Assembly (NCBI RefSeq): GCF_003255815.1
Contig: NC_037677.1
Location: forward strand, 105,313,821-105,377,820
Source: Theropithecus gelada
Lineage: Eukaryota > Chordata > Mammalia > Primates > Cercopithecidae
Length of the DNA stretch: 64,000 nt
Direction: 5' to 3'
Of this stretch, positions 46,148 to 56,191 are shown piece by piece. The first letter of the stretch is position 1. Every line of letters begins with the position of its first letter. The notes beneath the pieces are model-generated. The model was not told the origin of the DNA and made no database searches. It saw only the letters and a list, made by a program, of their open reading frames with translations. A program made the translations under genes and the position numbers.

Positions 46148-47049
46148 GAGTATCTTACCTACATTTAACTATACGAACTCTGGGAAAATCTAATTCAACC
46201 AGCCTTTTTTATATATTTGGTGAGTAGACTCCTACACTTGTAAGATTCTACACTAGACTGTAAGAGTTTCAAAGATTACTGAGATATGGTTTTTGCCCTT
46301 AAAGATCTTAAGGGATTAGATAGACATTCTCCCATGCCATTGGATTCAATCTGAAAAGACATAAATCCATAGCTACTGACAAGTGACTTGACACCTGGGG
46401 GACTCTGAGACTAAAACAGTTGAGATTAGAGTTGGGAGATAATAAGGAAAGACACTGAGTACTGAGGATACAACTTGAGCTTTAGATTGATCGCTTTAAA
46501 GCTAGGAAATTCTGGACTTTTCTATAATTTAGACCAGTACAATTTCTTCTAATTTAAAGGATCAAAGTGATATAGTGAACAAATGCACGAAGCTGAAGAA
46601 GGCCTGAGTGTTTCAGAAACAGCCAGAAAAAATGTAAAAATTATCTTGGAAAAAAAGGAAAAGAAGAATAAAAATATTCTGCAATATAGGGTACTTGTCA
46701 ACAACCAGCACATTTGTGAGTTGACATTTTTCTCCAGTGCCAGCCCATATCATGTATTTCCATGAAAATCAATCTAAAAGTTAATAGAAAGTAGGGCCAA
46801 GTTGATGAAATGTCATTTTCTCTGACTGCTCGATTTCCTTTCACCCTCCTCAAGTTGACTCCCTGACTGTGTTAGGGAGTTAATTGACACAGATGGTTTT
46901 GTTAAATGCAGAATTTCCTGCACATACAGCTTAAGTTGTATCATGGAGGTAGCTATAAGCCAGGCTGAGATGAGACATGGTGATGATGATGACGACGACA
47001 ACAAAGATGACGGTGGTAATGAAGATGTCAACAATGGTAACATCTACAA
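46148..47049. other. No recognised gene
   Basis: 46200-46330 ('gagatatggtttttgccctt') weakly resembles an L2-tail/CORE-SINE relic. A (GAT)n/(GAC)n stretch is at about 46980-47005. The frames of 60-76 codons have no domain. Confidence 0.35.
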
Positions 47050-47270
47050 TTTATTGAATGTATGTTTCCCATATTCCAAACACTATTCTAAAGATATTAT
47101 AAACATAATTTCTGCATACCACCACTACCATTTTGTCGAGTGTTGCTAAAGCTCCAGAAATACAAGTACTTTCTTATAGAACTATAGCTTGTAAGTGACA
47201 GAGCCAAAACCAGATAAAAATTTGTCTAACTCCAAGATGTGGCATTTCATCTAATATACTATAGTTACTC
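47050..47270 (-). mobile_element. MIR SINE relic, antisense
   Basis: 'attccaaacactattctaaa', 'gtaagtgacagagccaaaac' and 'cagataaaaatttgtctaac' are in reversed MIR order. Confidence 0.5.
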
Positions 47271-47437
47271 TACATCTTGTCTTAAGGGTTCATATTGGGT
47301 TGAACCCCTGGCATGTACCTAATAAATGTATGATGACCATGGCAATGGAATGCTGCCTGTCCTCTCTTACTGTCAGGGAGATTAATATCTCCTTGCTTAT
47401 TGGGAGGGAGTTTAACGGGGTTAGCTGGATATCCAGT

Positions 47438-47662
47438 TCAGTCTAGATCAGGACTTCTTAATCTTGTCATTATTGACATGGGGGACCAGATAATTTTGTT
47501 TGTCGTGAGGCCCATCCTGCAAATTATAAAATGTTTAGCAGTATCCTTGGCCTGTACTACTCTCTAGATGCCAGCAGCACCCCCTGCAGATGTGACAACC
47601 AAAAATGTCTCCAGATATCCGTCAGATACAAAATCTACATCTGGCTGTAAACGAGTGGTCTA
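47438..47662 (+). mobile_element. MER20-like hAT-Charlie MITE
   Basis: 'ggacttcttaatcttgtcat', 'cattattgacatgggggacc', 'aaatgtttagcagtatcctt', 'ctagatgccagcagcacccc' and 'gacaaccaaaaatgtctcca' fit MER20 almost end to end. Confidence 0.85.
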
Positions 47663-47684
47663 GAGTCTTGTAAAAGAGATTACT

Positions 47685-48091
47685 TGTCTTAATTCATTTT
47701 GTGCTGCTATAACAGAATACCTGAGACTGCATAATTTTTAATTAACAGAAATTTATTGGCTTGTGCTCTGGAGGCTGGAAGTCTAGGGTCAAGGCATTGG
47801 CAGTTTTGGTGTCTGATGAGGACATTCTCCTCTTTCAAGAAGGATGTGCCTAGTACTCTGCACCCTCTGGAGGGAGGAAGGCTGGATCCTCACAGAGCAG
47901 AAGGTGGAAGGACTGAGAAAGGTATAACGGGGCAAAATTTGACCTCTTATAATTGCATTAATCCCATCCCTGAAGGTGGAGCTTTCATGGCCCCATCACC
48001 ACTTAAAGGTTCTTGCTCTTAATACAGTTACAATGGCAATCAAATTTCAAGATCAGTTTTGAAGAGGACAGACATTCAAACCGTAATATCA
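47685..48091 (-). mobile_element. MLT1A-like solo LTR, antisense
   Basis: The plus strand is the reversed LTR: 'ttgtgctgctataacagaat', 'acctgagactgcataatttt', 'tctggaggctggaagtctag', 'cagagcagaaggtggaagga' and 'gacattcaaaccgtaatatc'. It is of the same LTR type as 5741-6099, in opposite orientation. The 88-codon frame at 47756-48022 lies inside it. Confidence 0.88.
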
Positions 48092-48479
48092 CTGATAAAA
48101 CAGGGACTGAACTTTCTCTCTGTGATTGGAATTATCATATAATACATTGTTCTGAAATATGCTGTGTTTTTCTTTATTAAAAACACAACTCCTACTGATT
48201 AAAAGAGAAAGACAAAGGCCAGACAAGGTAAGCCTCTCCAGGAACCAGACTAAGTCAAGTTAAGGACCCAAACACTCTAGATTGGGCTGTGAATAAAAAC
48301 CAGCTCCTGAAGAGAAGTTTGGATCTGGGCCATATTTAAGAGTCAGTAGGAGGGGTTAGAAAATAGAGCCTGGCAGACTACTGACCTGGTCATCAAGTCT
48401 CATCATTGCATCATTTTAGGCAACTCTGTACTGCACAGCAAGCTGCCCAGCTCAGTTTCAAGCAGGGAAATAAACTGGC
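48092..48479. other. No recognised feature
   Basis: No gene or named repeat seen. Confidence 0.4.
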
Positions 48480-48712
48480 ATTTGCTGAAGCCCAGTTAGG
48501 GACTAGGCATATTTATACTTCATCTCGTTTACTATGTTTACTGACCATGTATACAATATGCCCTTGAGTTAGTCATTATTATTCCCATTTTAGCAAATAA
48601 AGACTTGATATATAGAGATGTTAATAGTTTCTCCCAAATTGCCAAACTAGTAAGAGGAGAAACAGAATTACAATTATCCACTGTCTAAAGTCAGGACCAT
48701 TAAATCAAGCCC
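48480..48712 (-). mobile_element. MIR SINE relic, antisense
   Basis: 'gggactaggcatatttatac', 'cattattattcccattttag', 'agtttctcccaaattgccaa' and 'actagtaagaggagaaacag' are in reversed MIR order with an insertion. Confidence 0.65.
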
Positions 48713-49537
48713 TCTCACAATTCAGAAGAAAAAAAGCTGATGGGACAGAGTACTCCAATAACTAGTAATTCAATTATTTCCATGAACAGGTAAGACAATT
48801 TTGTGGTTCTTATTCATTTAAAGTATGTATAGAAACATTGCATTTTTCCTTAGAGAGCATGCAACACTTTGAAGTGAGCCAAAATATTATTTTCTCCAAA
48901 GGAAATATGTAAGCCAGTTTACATAAGTCAATTTCTAGCTCGTAGGTCTCAGAAGTATCATAAAGAGCATAAGTAAATATAAATATGTACACATATTCTC
49001 ACAGCAATTGTTAAACCATTATCAAACTACATGGATAAGAAGACTAAGAAACTGAAAGCCAAGAGAAGGATTCTAGGAAGAGGCTGGGTAGGAAGCACCA
49101 GGAATCTATCTCCCCGTTAGATAACAATTAAGCTTGCAGAATCTGCCTTATATGATTATGTTGGAACTCTGGAGTCTATTAAAGCCTTGAAGCTTCCAAG
49201 AGAAGCCTTCAACACTCAGTTGTGGTTAACTTTGGTCAATTTCAGCTCTAGGCTCAACAGCAGCTACTACTTCCCCATGCACAGCCCCATGGCAGGCAGC
49301 AGTGCACATGCTCCTGAAGCAGCTTCCATGCATCTCGTAGGAACTGCGGTGTCGGACAGCAATAAAGACCCTGTCCTCTAAATTTTGGGGATCTGTGTTC
49401 TGAGCTCTGATTGCTGTTTCTAATCACTGAGCCTAGAGCAAGAGGTGAGCAGCTATTATTGTTTCATCTCCCCCCGTTATAACAAACCCAATTCCCTTCA
49501 GTTGAAGTGGCATTGAGAAGACTGAAAGGTCCACTGT
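48713..49537. other. No recognised feature
   Basis: No gene or named repeat seen. The 64-codon frame at 49187-49381 has no recognisable domain. Confidence 0.4.
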
Positions 49538-49599
49538 CCTTTTTTTTTTTTTTTTCATCACTTTCCTTTTTCTCTTTTTCTTCTTTGTAGAGCCAAACT

Positions 49600-50006
49600 A
49601 GATGAGGACATTGAAAAGCAACTGTATACCTTGGAACATTTTAAAAATTACTGTGCATACCCAGGCAAAGGCTCAGGCTCAGAAAACACCTGAAGATAAT
49701 TTAAGTTTACACCTCAGGTTGATCAACAGCACAGAGACAGCCTACAGAAATTGAAAACAAGTCCTGGAGAAAGAGAAGAATCTGATTTTCAGAGCTGCCA
49801 CCTTATTAGATTCAGATGTACAGTTTACAACAACAACAAAACTATAGGGCATACAAATTAATTGGAAAGTGTGGCCCATTCACAGGGAAACAAAACACAC
49901 ACACACACACAAGAGAAACTACCCTGAGAAAGACTTCGTGGTAGATCTACCTAATAAAAAAAGACTTTAAAACAGCTCTCTTAAAGATTCTCAAAGAACT
50001 AAAGGA
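49600..50006 (+). mobile_element. L1M, ORF1 region, left of nested L1PA
   Basis: Ancient L1 ORF1 5' part: 'gattcagatgtacagtttac', 'aagtgtggcccattcacagg', 'ctgagaaagacttcgtggta' and 'gattctcaaagaactaaagg'. It is cut at the L1PA target site and resumes at 56178. The upstream limit is approximate. Confidence 0.8.
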
Positions 50007-51048
50007 GGGAGTCGCTTCCAAGACAGCTATATAGGGAAAGCTCTGGTCTACAGCTCCCAGCAAGACTGAGGCAGAAGACAGATAATTTCTGCATTTCCAA
50101 CTGAGGTACCTAGTTCATTTCACTGGGACTGGTTGGACAGTGGGTACAGTCCATGGAGGGCAAGCAGAAGCAGGGTGTGCCATCACATCACCTGGGAAGT
50201 GCAAGGGGTCGGGGGATTTCTCTTTCCTAGCCAAGGGAAGCTGTGAGTGGCTATACCTGGAGGAATGGTATACTCCTGCCCAAATACTGTACTTTTCCCA
50301 AGGTCTTCACAACCGGTAGACCAGGAGATTCCCTCCCATGCCTGACTCAGTGGGTCCATGCTCACAGAGCCTTGTTCACTGCTGGGACAGCAGTCTGAGA
50401 TTGACCTGGGATGCTGGAGCTTTGTGGGGGGAGGGGTGTCCACTATTGCTGAGGCTTGAGTAGGCAGTACTATGCTCACAGTGTAAACAAAGAGGCAGGG
50501 AAGCTCGAACTGGGTGGAGCCCACTGCAACTCAGCAAGGTCTACTGCCTCTCTAGATTCCACCTCTGAGGGCAGGGCATATCTGAACAAAAGGCAGTAGA
50601 CAGCTTCTTCAGACTTCAATATCCCTACCTGACAGCTCTGAAGATAGCAGTGGTTTCCCAGCACAGTGTTGGAGCTCTGATAATGGACAGACTGCCTCCT
50701 CAAGTGGGTCCCTGACCCCCATGTAGCCTGACTGGGAGACACCTCTCAGTAGGGGCCGACAGACACCTCATACAGGTGTGTGTTCCTCTGGGACAAAGCT
50801 TCCAGAGGAAGGATCAGGCAGCAATATTTGCTGTTCTGCAGTCTCTGCTGGTGATACCCAAACAAACAGGATCTGGAGAGGACCTCCAGAAAACTCCAAC
50901 AGACCCACAGCTGAGGGGGACTGTCTGTTAGAAGGAAAACTAACAAACAGAAAAGAATCACATCAACATTCACAAAAAGGGCATCCATACCAAAACCTCA
51001 TCTGTAGGTCAGGAACATAAAAGACCAAAGGTAGATAAAGCCACAAAG
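50007..51048 (+). promoter_or_regulatory. L1PA 5' UTR (internal promoter region, decayed)
   Basis: Starts 'ggagtcgcttccaagacagc' and contains 'tggtctacagctcccagca', 'gggaagctcgaactgggtgg' and 'gactgcctcctcaagtgggt'. This region normally carries the sense RNA polymerase II promoter and an antisense promoter. The YY1-type site expected near the start is changed (ccaagacagc, where active elements have an aagatgg core), and CpGs are sparse. The short frames here on both strands are not host genes. Confidence 0.9.
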
Positions 51049-52070
51049 ATGGGGAGAAACCAGAGCAGAAAAGCTGAAAATTCCAAAAACCAGAACATCT
51101 CTTCTGCTCCAATGGAACATAACTCCTCACCAGCAAGGGAACAAAACTGGACAGAGAATGAGTTTGACAAGTTGACAGAAGCAGGCTTCAGAAGGTCAGT
51201 AATAAATAATTTCTCTGAGCTAAAGGAGCACGTTCCAACCCATTGCAAGGAAGCTAAAAATGTTGAAAAAGGTCAGATAAATGGCTAACTAGAATACCAG
51301 TGTAGAGAAGAGCTTAAATGATCTGATGGAGCTGAAAATCACAGCACGAGAATTTTGTGAAGCATACACAAACTTCAATAGCTGATTTGGTCAAGTGGAA
51401 GAAAGGATATCAGTCAATAAAGATCAAATTAGCGAAATAAAGAAGACAAAATTAGAAAAAAAAAAGAGTGAAAATAAATGAACGAAGCCTCCAAGAAATA
51501 TGGGACTATGTGAAAAGATCAAATCTATGTTTGATTGGTGTACCTGAAAGTGATGGAGAGAATGGAACCAAGTTAGAAAACACTCTTCAGGATATCATCC
51601 AGGAGAACTTCCCCAACCTAGCAAGGCAGGCCAACATTCACATTCAGTAAATACAGAAAACACTGCAAAAATATTCCTCGAGAAGAGCAACCCCAAGACA
51701 CATAATTGTCAGATTCACCAAGGTTGAAATGAAGGAAATAATGTTAGGGGTAGTCAGAGAGAAAAGTCAGGTTACCCACAAAGGGAAGCCCATCAGAATA
51801 GCAGAAGATCTCTCGGCAGAAACCCTACAAGCCAGAAGAGAGTGGAGGCCAACATTCAACATCATTAAAGAAAATAATTTTCAACCCAGAATTTCATATC
51901 CAGCCAAACTAAGCTTCAAAAGTGAAGGAGAAACAAAATTCTTTACAGACAAGCAAATGCTGAGAGATTTTGTCACCACCAGGCCTGTCTTACAAGAGCT
52001 CCTGAAGGAAGTACTAAACATGGAAAGGAACAAATGGTACCAGCCACTGCAAAAACATGCCAAAGTGTAA
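51049..52070 (+). pseudogene. L1 ORF1 (RNA-binding chaperone), broken
   Basis: ORF1p is the trimeric RNA chaperone that packages L1 RNA. Start at the usual 'atggggagaaac'. The first block (51049-51288, about 79 codons) keeps the lysine/serine-rich N-terminus and the beginning of the coiled coil, then meets a stop at 51286-51288. Further blocks at 51468-51650 (RRM-like part, with NLCLIGVPESDGENGT) and 51729-52070 (C-terminal domain with PARISYPAKLSF-like text) are in another frame, so at least one frameshift also occurred, near an A-run at about 51457. The C-terminal end LQELLKEVLNMERN is typical of older L1PA. Cannot encode ORF1p. Confidence 0.95.
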
Positions 52071-52338
52071 AGACCATCCAAGCTATGAAGAAACTGCCTC
52101 AATTAATGGGCAAAATAGCCAGTTAACATCATAATGACAGGATCAGATTCACACATAACAATATTAACCTTAAACGTAAATGGACTAAATGCCCCAATTA
52201 AAAGACACAGACTGGCAAATTGGATAAAGAGCCAAGACCCATCAGTTTGTTGTATTCAGGAGACCCATCTCACATGCAAAACCACATATAGGATCAAAAT
52301 AAAGGGATGGAGGAACATCTACCAAGCAAATGGAAAGC

Positions 52339-52361
52339 AAAAAAAAAAAAAAAAAAAAAAA
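52339..52361. repeat. A23 run in L1 ORF2
   Basis: 23 uninterrupted A where L1 normally has a short A-run. It breaks the ORF2 frame and is likely length-polymorphic. Confidence 0.97.
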
Positions 52362-53027
52362 GCAGGGGTTGCAAAGATAAAACAGACTTTAAACCAACAA
52401 AGATCAAAAGAGACAAACAAAGCCATTACATAACGGTAAAGGGATCAATTCATCAGGAAGAGCTAACTATCCTAAATATATATGCACCCAATACAGGAGC
52501 ACACAGATTCATAAAGCAAGTCCTTAGAGACCTACAAAGAGACTTAGATTCCCACACAATAATAATGGGAGATTTTAATACCCCACTGTCAATATTAGAT
52601 AGATCAATGAGACAGAAAATTAACAAAGATATCCAGGACTTGAACTCAGCTCTGGACCAAGTGGACGTAACAGACAACTACAGAACTCTCCACCCCAAAT
52701 CAACAGAATATACATTCTCCTCAGTAACACATCATACTTATTCTAAAATTGACCACATAATTGGAAGTAAAACACTCCTTAACAAATGTAAAAAACAGAA
52801 ATCACAACAAACTATCTCTCAGATCACACTGCAATCAAATTAGAACTCAGGATTAAGAAGCTCAATCAAAACTGCACAACTACCTGGAAACTGGACAATC
52901 TGCTCCTGAATGACTACTGGGTAAATAACAAAATGAAGGCAGAAATAAAGATGTTCTTTGAAACCAATGAGAACAAAGATACAACATACCAGAATCTCTG
53001 AGACACATTTAAAGCAGTGTGTAGAGG

Positions 53028-53087
53028 AAATTTATAGCAATAAACGCCCAAACGCCCAAATTTATAGCAATAAACGCCCAAAAGAGA
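53028..53087 (+). repeat. 30-bp tandem duplication in L1 ORF2
   Basis: 'aaatttatagcaataaacgc' recurs 30 bp downstream (53028 and 53058), with at least 25 identical bases. The 30-bp length keeps the frame. Confidence 0.95.
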
Positions 53088-55963
53088 AAGCAGGAAAGAT
53101 CTAAAATCGACACACTAACAACACAATTCAAAGAACTAGAGAAGCAAGAGCAAACAAATTCAAAAGCTAGCAGAAGGCAAGAAATAAATAAGATCAGAGC
53201 AGAACTGAAGGAGATAGAGACACAAAAAAACCTTCAAAAAATCAATGAATCCAGGAGCTTGTTTTTTGAAAAGATCAACAAAATTGATAGACTGCTAGCA
53301 AGACTAACAAAGAAGAAAAGAGAGAAGAATCAAATAGACGCAATAAAAAATGATAAAGGGAATATTCCCACATATCACACTGAAATACAAACTACCATCA
53401 GAGAATACTATAAACACCTCTACACAAATAAACCAGAAAATCTAGAAGAAACGGATAAATTCCTGGACACATAACACCCTCCCAGGACTAAACCAGGAAG
53501 AAGTTGAATCTCTGAATAGACCAATAACAGATTCTGAAGTTGAGGTAATAATTAACAGCCTACCAACCAAAAAAAGTCCAGGACCAGATGGATTCAGAGC
53601 CAAATTCTAGCAGAGGTACAAAGAGGAGCTGCTACCATTCCTTCTGAAACTATTCCAATCAATAGAAAAAGAGGGAATCCTCCCTAACTCATTTTATGAG
53701 GCCAGCATCATCCTGATACCAAAGCCGGGCAGAGACACCAGAGAAAAAGAGAATTGTAGGCCAATATTCCTGATAAACACTGAGGTGAAAATCCTCAATA
53801 AAATACTGGCAAACCAAATCCAGCAGCACATCAAAAAGCTTATCCACCACGGTCAAGTTGGCTTCATCCCTGAGATGCAAGGCTGGTTCAACATATGCAA
53901 ATCAATAAACATAATCTATCACATAAACAGAACCAATGACAAAAACCACATGATTGTCTCAATAGATGCAGAAATGACCTTCGACAAAATTCAACAGCCC
54001 TTCATGCTAAAAACTCAATAAATGAGATATTTATGGAACCTATCTCAAAATAATACGAGCTAATTATGTCAAAGCCACAGCCAATATCATACTGAATGGG
54101 CAAAAACTGGAAGCATTCTGTTTGAAAACCGGCACAAGTCAAGGCTGCCCTCTCTCACCTCTCCTATTCAACATAGTATTGGATGTTCTGGCTAGGGCAA
54201 TCAGGCAAAAGAAAGAAATAAAAGGTATTCGATTAGGAAAAGAGGAAGTCAAATTGTCTGTCTTTGCAGATGACATCATTGAAAATTTAGAAAACCCTAT
54301 TGTCTCAGCCCAAAATCTTCTTAAGCTGATAAGCAAATTCAATGTCTCAGGATACAAAATCGATGTGCAAAAATCACAAGCATTCCTATGCACCATTAAC
54401 AGACAAACAGAGAGCCAAACCATGAGTGAACTCCCATACACAATTACTACAAAGTGGATAAAATACCTAGGAATCCAACTTACAGGGGATGTGAAGGATC
54501 TCTTCAAGGAGAACTACAAACCACTGCTCAATGTAATATAAGAGGACACAAACAAATGGAAGAGCATTCCATGCTCATGGACAGGAAGGATCAATATTGT
54601 GAAAATGGCCATACTGCCCAAAGTAATTTATAGATTGAATACTATCCCCATCAAGCTACCACTGACTTTCTTCACAGAATTGGAAAACAAAAAGAGCCCA
54701 CATAGCCAAGACAATCCCAAGCCAAAAGGCCAAAGCTGGGGGCATCACACTACCTAACTTCAAACTATAACTATAAGGCTACAGTAACCAAAACAGCATG
54801 GTACTGGTACCAAAACAGACATACAACCAGTGGAACAGAACAGAGCCCTCAGAAATAACACTACACATCTACAACCATCTGATCTTTGACAAACCTGACA
54901 AAAACAAGAAATGGGGAAAGGATTCCCTATTTAATAAATGGTGCTGGGAAAACTGGCTAGCCATAAGTAGAAAGCTGAAACTGGATCCCTTCCTTACATC
55001 TTACACAAAAATTAACTCAAGATGGATTAAAGACTTAAATGTAATACCTAAAACTGTAAAAACCCTAGAAGAAAACCTAGGCAATACCATTGAAGACATA
55101 GGCATGGGCAAAGACTTTATGACTAAACCACCAAAAACAATGGAAACAAAAGCCAAAATAGACAAAAGGAAGCTAATTAAACTAAACATCTTCTGCACAG
55201 CAAAAGAAACTACCATCAGAGTGAACAGGCAACCTACAGAATGGGAAAAAAATTTTGCAATCTATCCGTCTGACAAAGTGCTAATATCCAGAATCTACAG
55301 AGAACTTAAACAAATTTACAAGAAAAAAACAACCCCATCAAAAAGTGGGCAAAGGATATAAACAGACACTTCTCAAAAGAAGACATTTATGCAGCCAACA
55401 AGAATATGAAAAAAAAGCTCATCATCACTGGTCGTCAGAGAAATGCAAATCAAAACCAGAATGAGATACCATCTCATGCCAGTTAGAATGGTAATCGCTA
55501 AAAAGTCAGGAAAGAACAGATGCTGGAGAGGATGTGGAGAAATAGGAACGCTTTTGCACTGTTGGTAGGAGTGTAAATTAGTTCAACCATTGTGGAAGAC
55601 TATGTGGCAATTCCTCAAGGATCTATATAACTAGAAATACCATTTGACCCAGCGATCCCATTACTGGGTATATACCCAAAGGATTATAAATTATGCTACT
55701 ATGAAGACACATGCGCATGTATGTTTATTGCAGCACTATTCACAATAGCAAAGACTTGGAACCAACCCAAATGTCCATCGATAATAGACTGGATAAAGAA
55801 AATGTGGCACATATATACCATGGAATACTATGCAGCCATAAAAAACGATGGGTTCATGTCCTTTGCAGGGACATGGATGAACCTGGAAACCATCATTCTC
55901 AGCAAAATATCACAAGGACAGAAAACTGAACACCGCATGTTCTCACTCATAAGTGGGACTTAA

Positions 55964-56177
55964 ACACATAGACACAGGGAGAGGAACATCACACACTGGG
56001 GCCTGTCAGGGGGTGGGGAGCTGGGGGAGGGATAGCATTAAGGGAAATGCCTGATGTAAATGATGAGTTGATGGGCACAGCAAACCAACATGGCACATGT
56101 ATACCTATGTAACAAACCTGCGTGTTGTGCACATGTACCCTAGAAATTAAAGTATAATTTTAAATGAATAAAGAAAT
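55964..56177 (+). other. L1PA 3' UTR and tail
   Basis: Contains the G-rich stretch 'caggggg tggggagctgggg' near 56008-56030, which is typical of the L1 3' UTR and G-quadruplex-prone, then 'ccaacatggcacatgtatac' and 'attaaagtataatttt', ending in a short AAT/AAAG-rich tail before the TSD. Confidence 0.92.
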
Positions 56178-56191
56178 AAAGAACTAAAGGA

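Larger units (their letters stand above)
52134..55963 (+). pseudogene. L1 ORF2 (endonuclease/reverse transcriptase), broken
   Basis: ORF2p nicks DNA and primes reverse transcription on the target. The total span (3830 bp) is close to the usual 1275 codons, but it is spread over several frames. Endonuclease block 52134-52433 keeps catalytic-site residues N14 and E43 (in IQETHL). A run of 23 A at 52339-52361 shifts the frame, and the next block (52307-52843) holds GDFNTPL. A 30-bp tandem duplication is at 53028-53087. The reverse transcriptase block at 54122-54541 keeps FADD at 54263-54274. Later blocks are 54798-55361 and 55721-55963. At least five frame changes or stops are seen, so it is not functional. 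Confidence 0.96.
50007..56177 (+). mobile_element. Full-length L1PA LINE-1, inactive
   Basis: A 6.17-kb primate L1 with all parts in order: 5' UTR (50007-51048), ORF1 (51049-52070), a 63-bp spacer, ORF2 (52134-55963), 3' UTR and a short A-rich tail. An exact 14-bp TSD 'aaagaactaaagga' is at 49993-50006 and 56178-56191. The copy is dead: both ORFs carry stops and frameshifts. Divergence and ORF1 C-terminal sequence suggest an older L1PA group, not L1HS. It lies in the same orientation inside an older L1M. Confidence 0.97.

Noticed and set aside
54122..55361. Long frames with reverse transcriptase features, as a possible active retroelement
   Set aside because: They are fragments of one L1 ORF2 broken by several frameshifts and stops. 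ORF1 is broken too.
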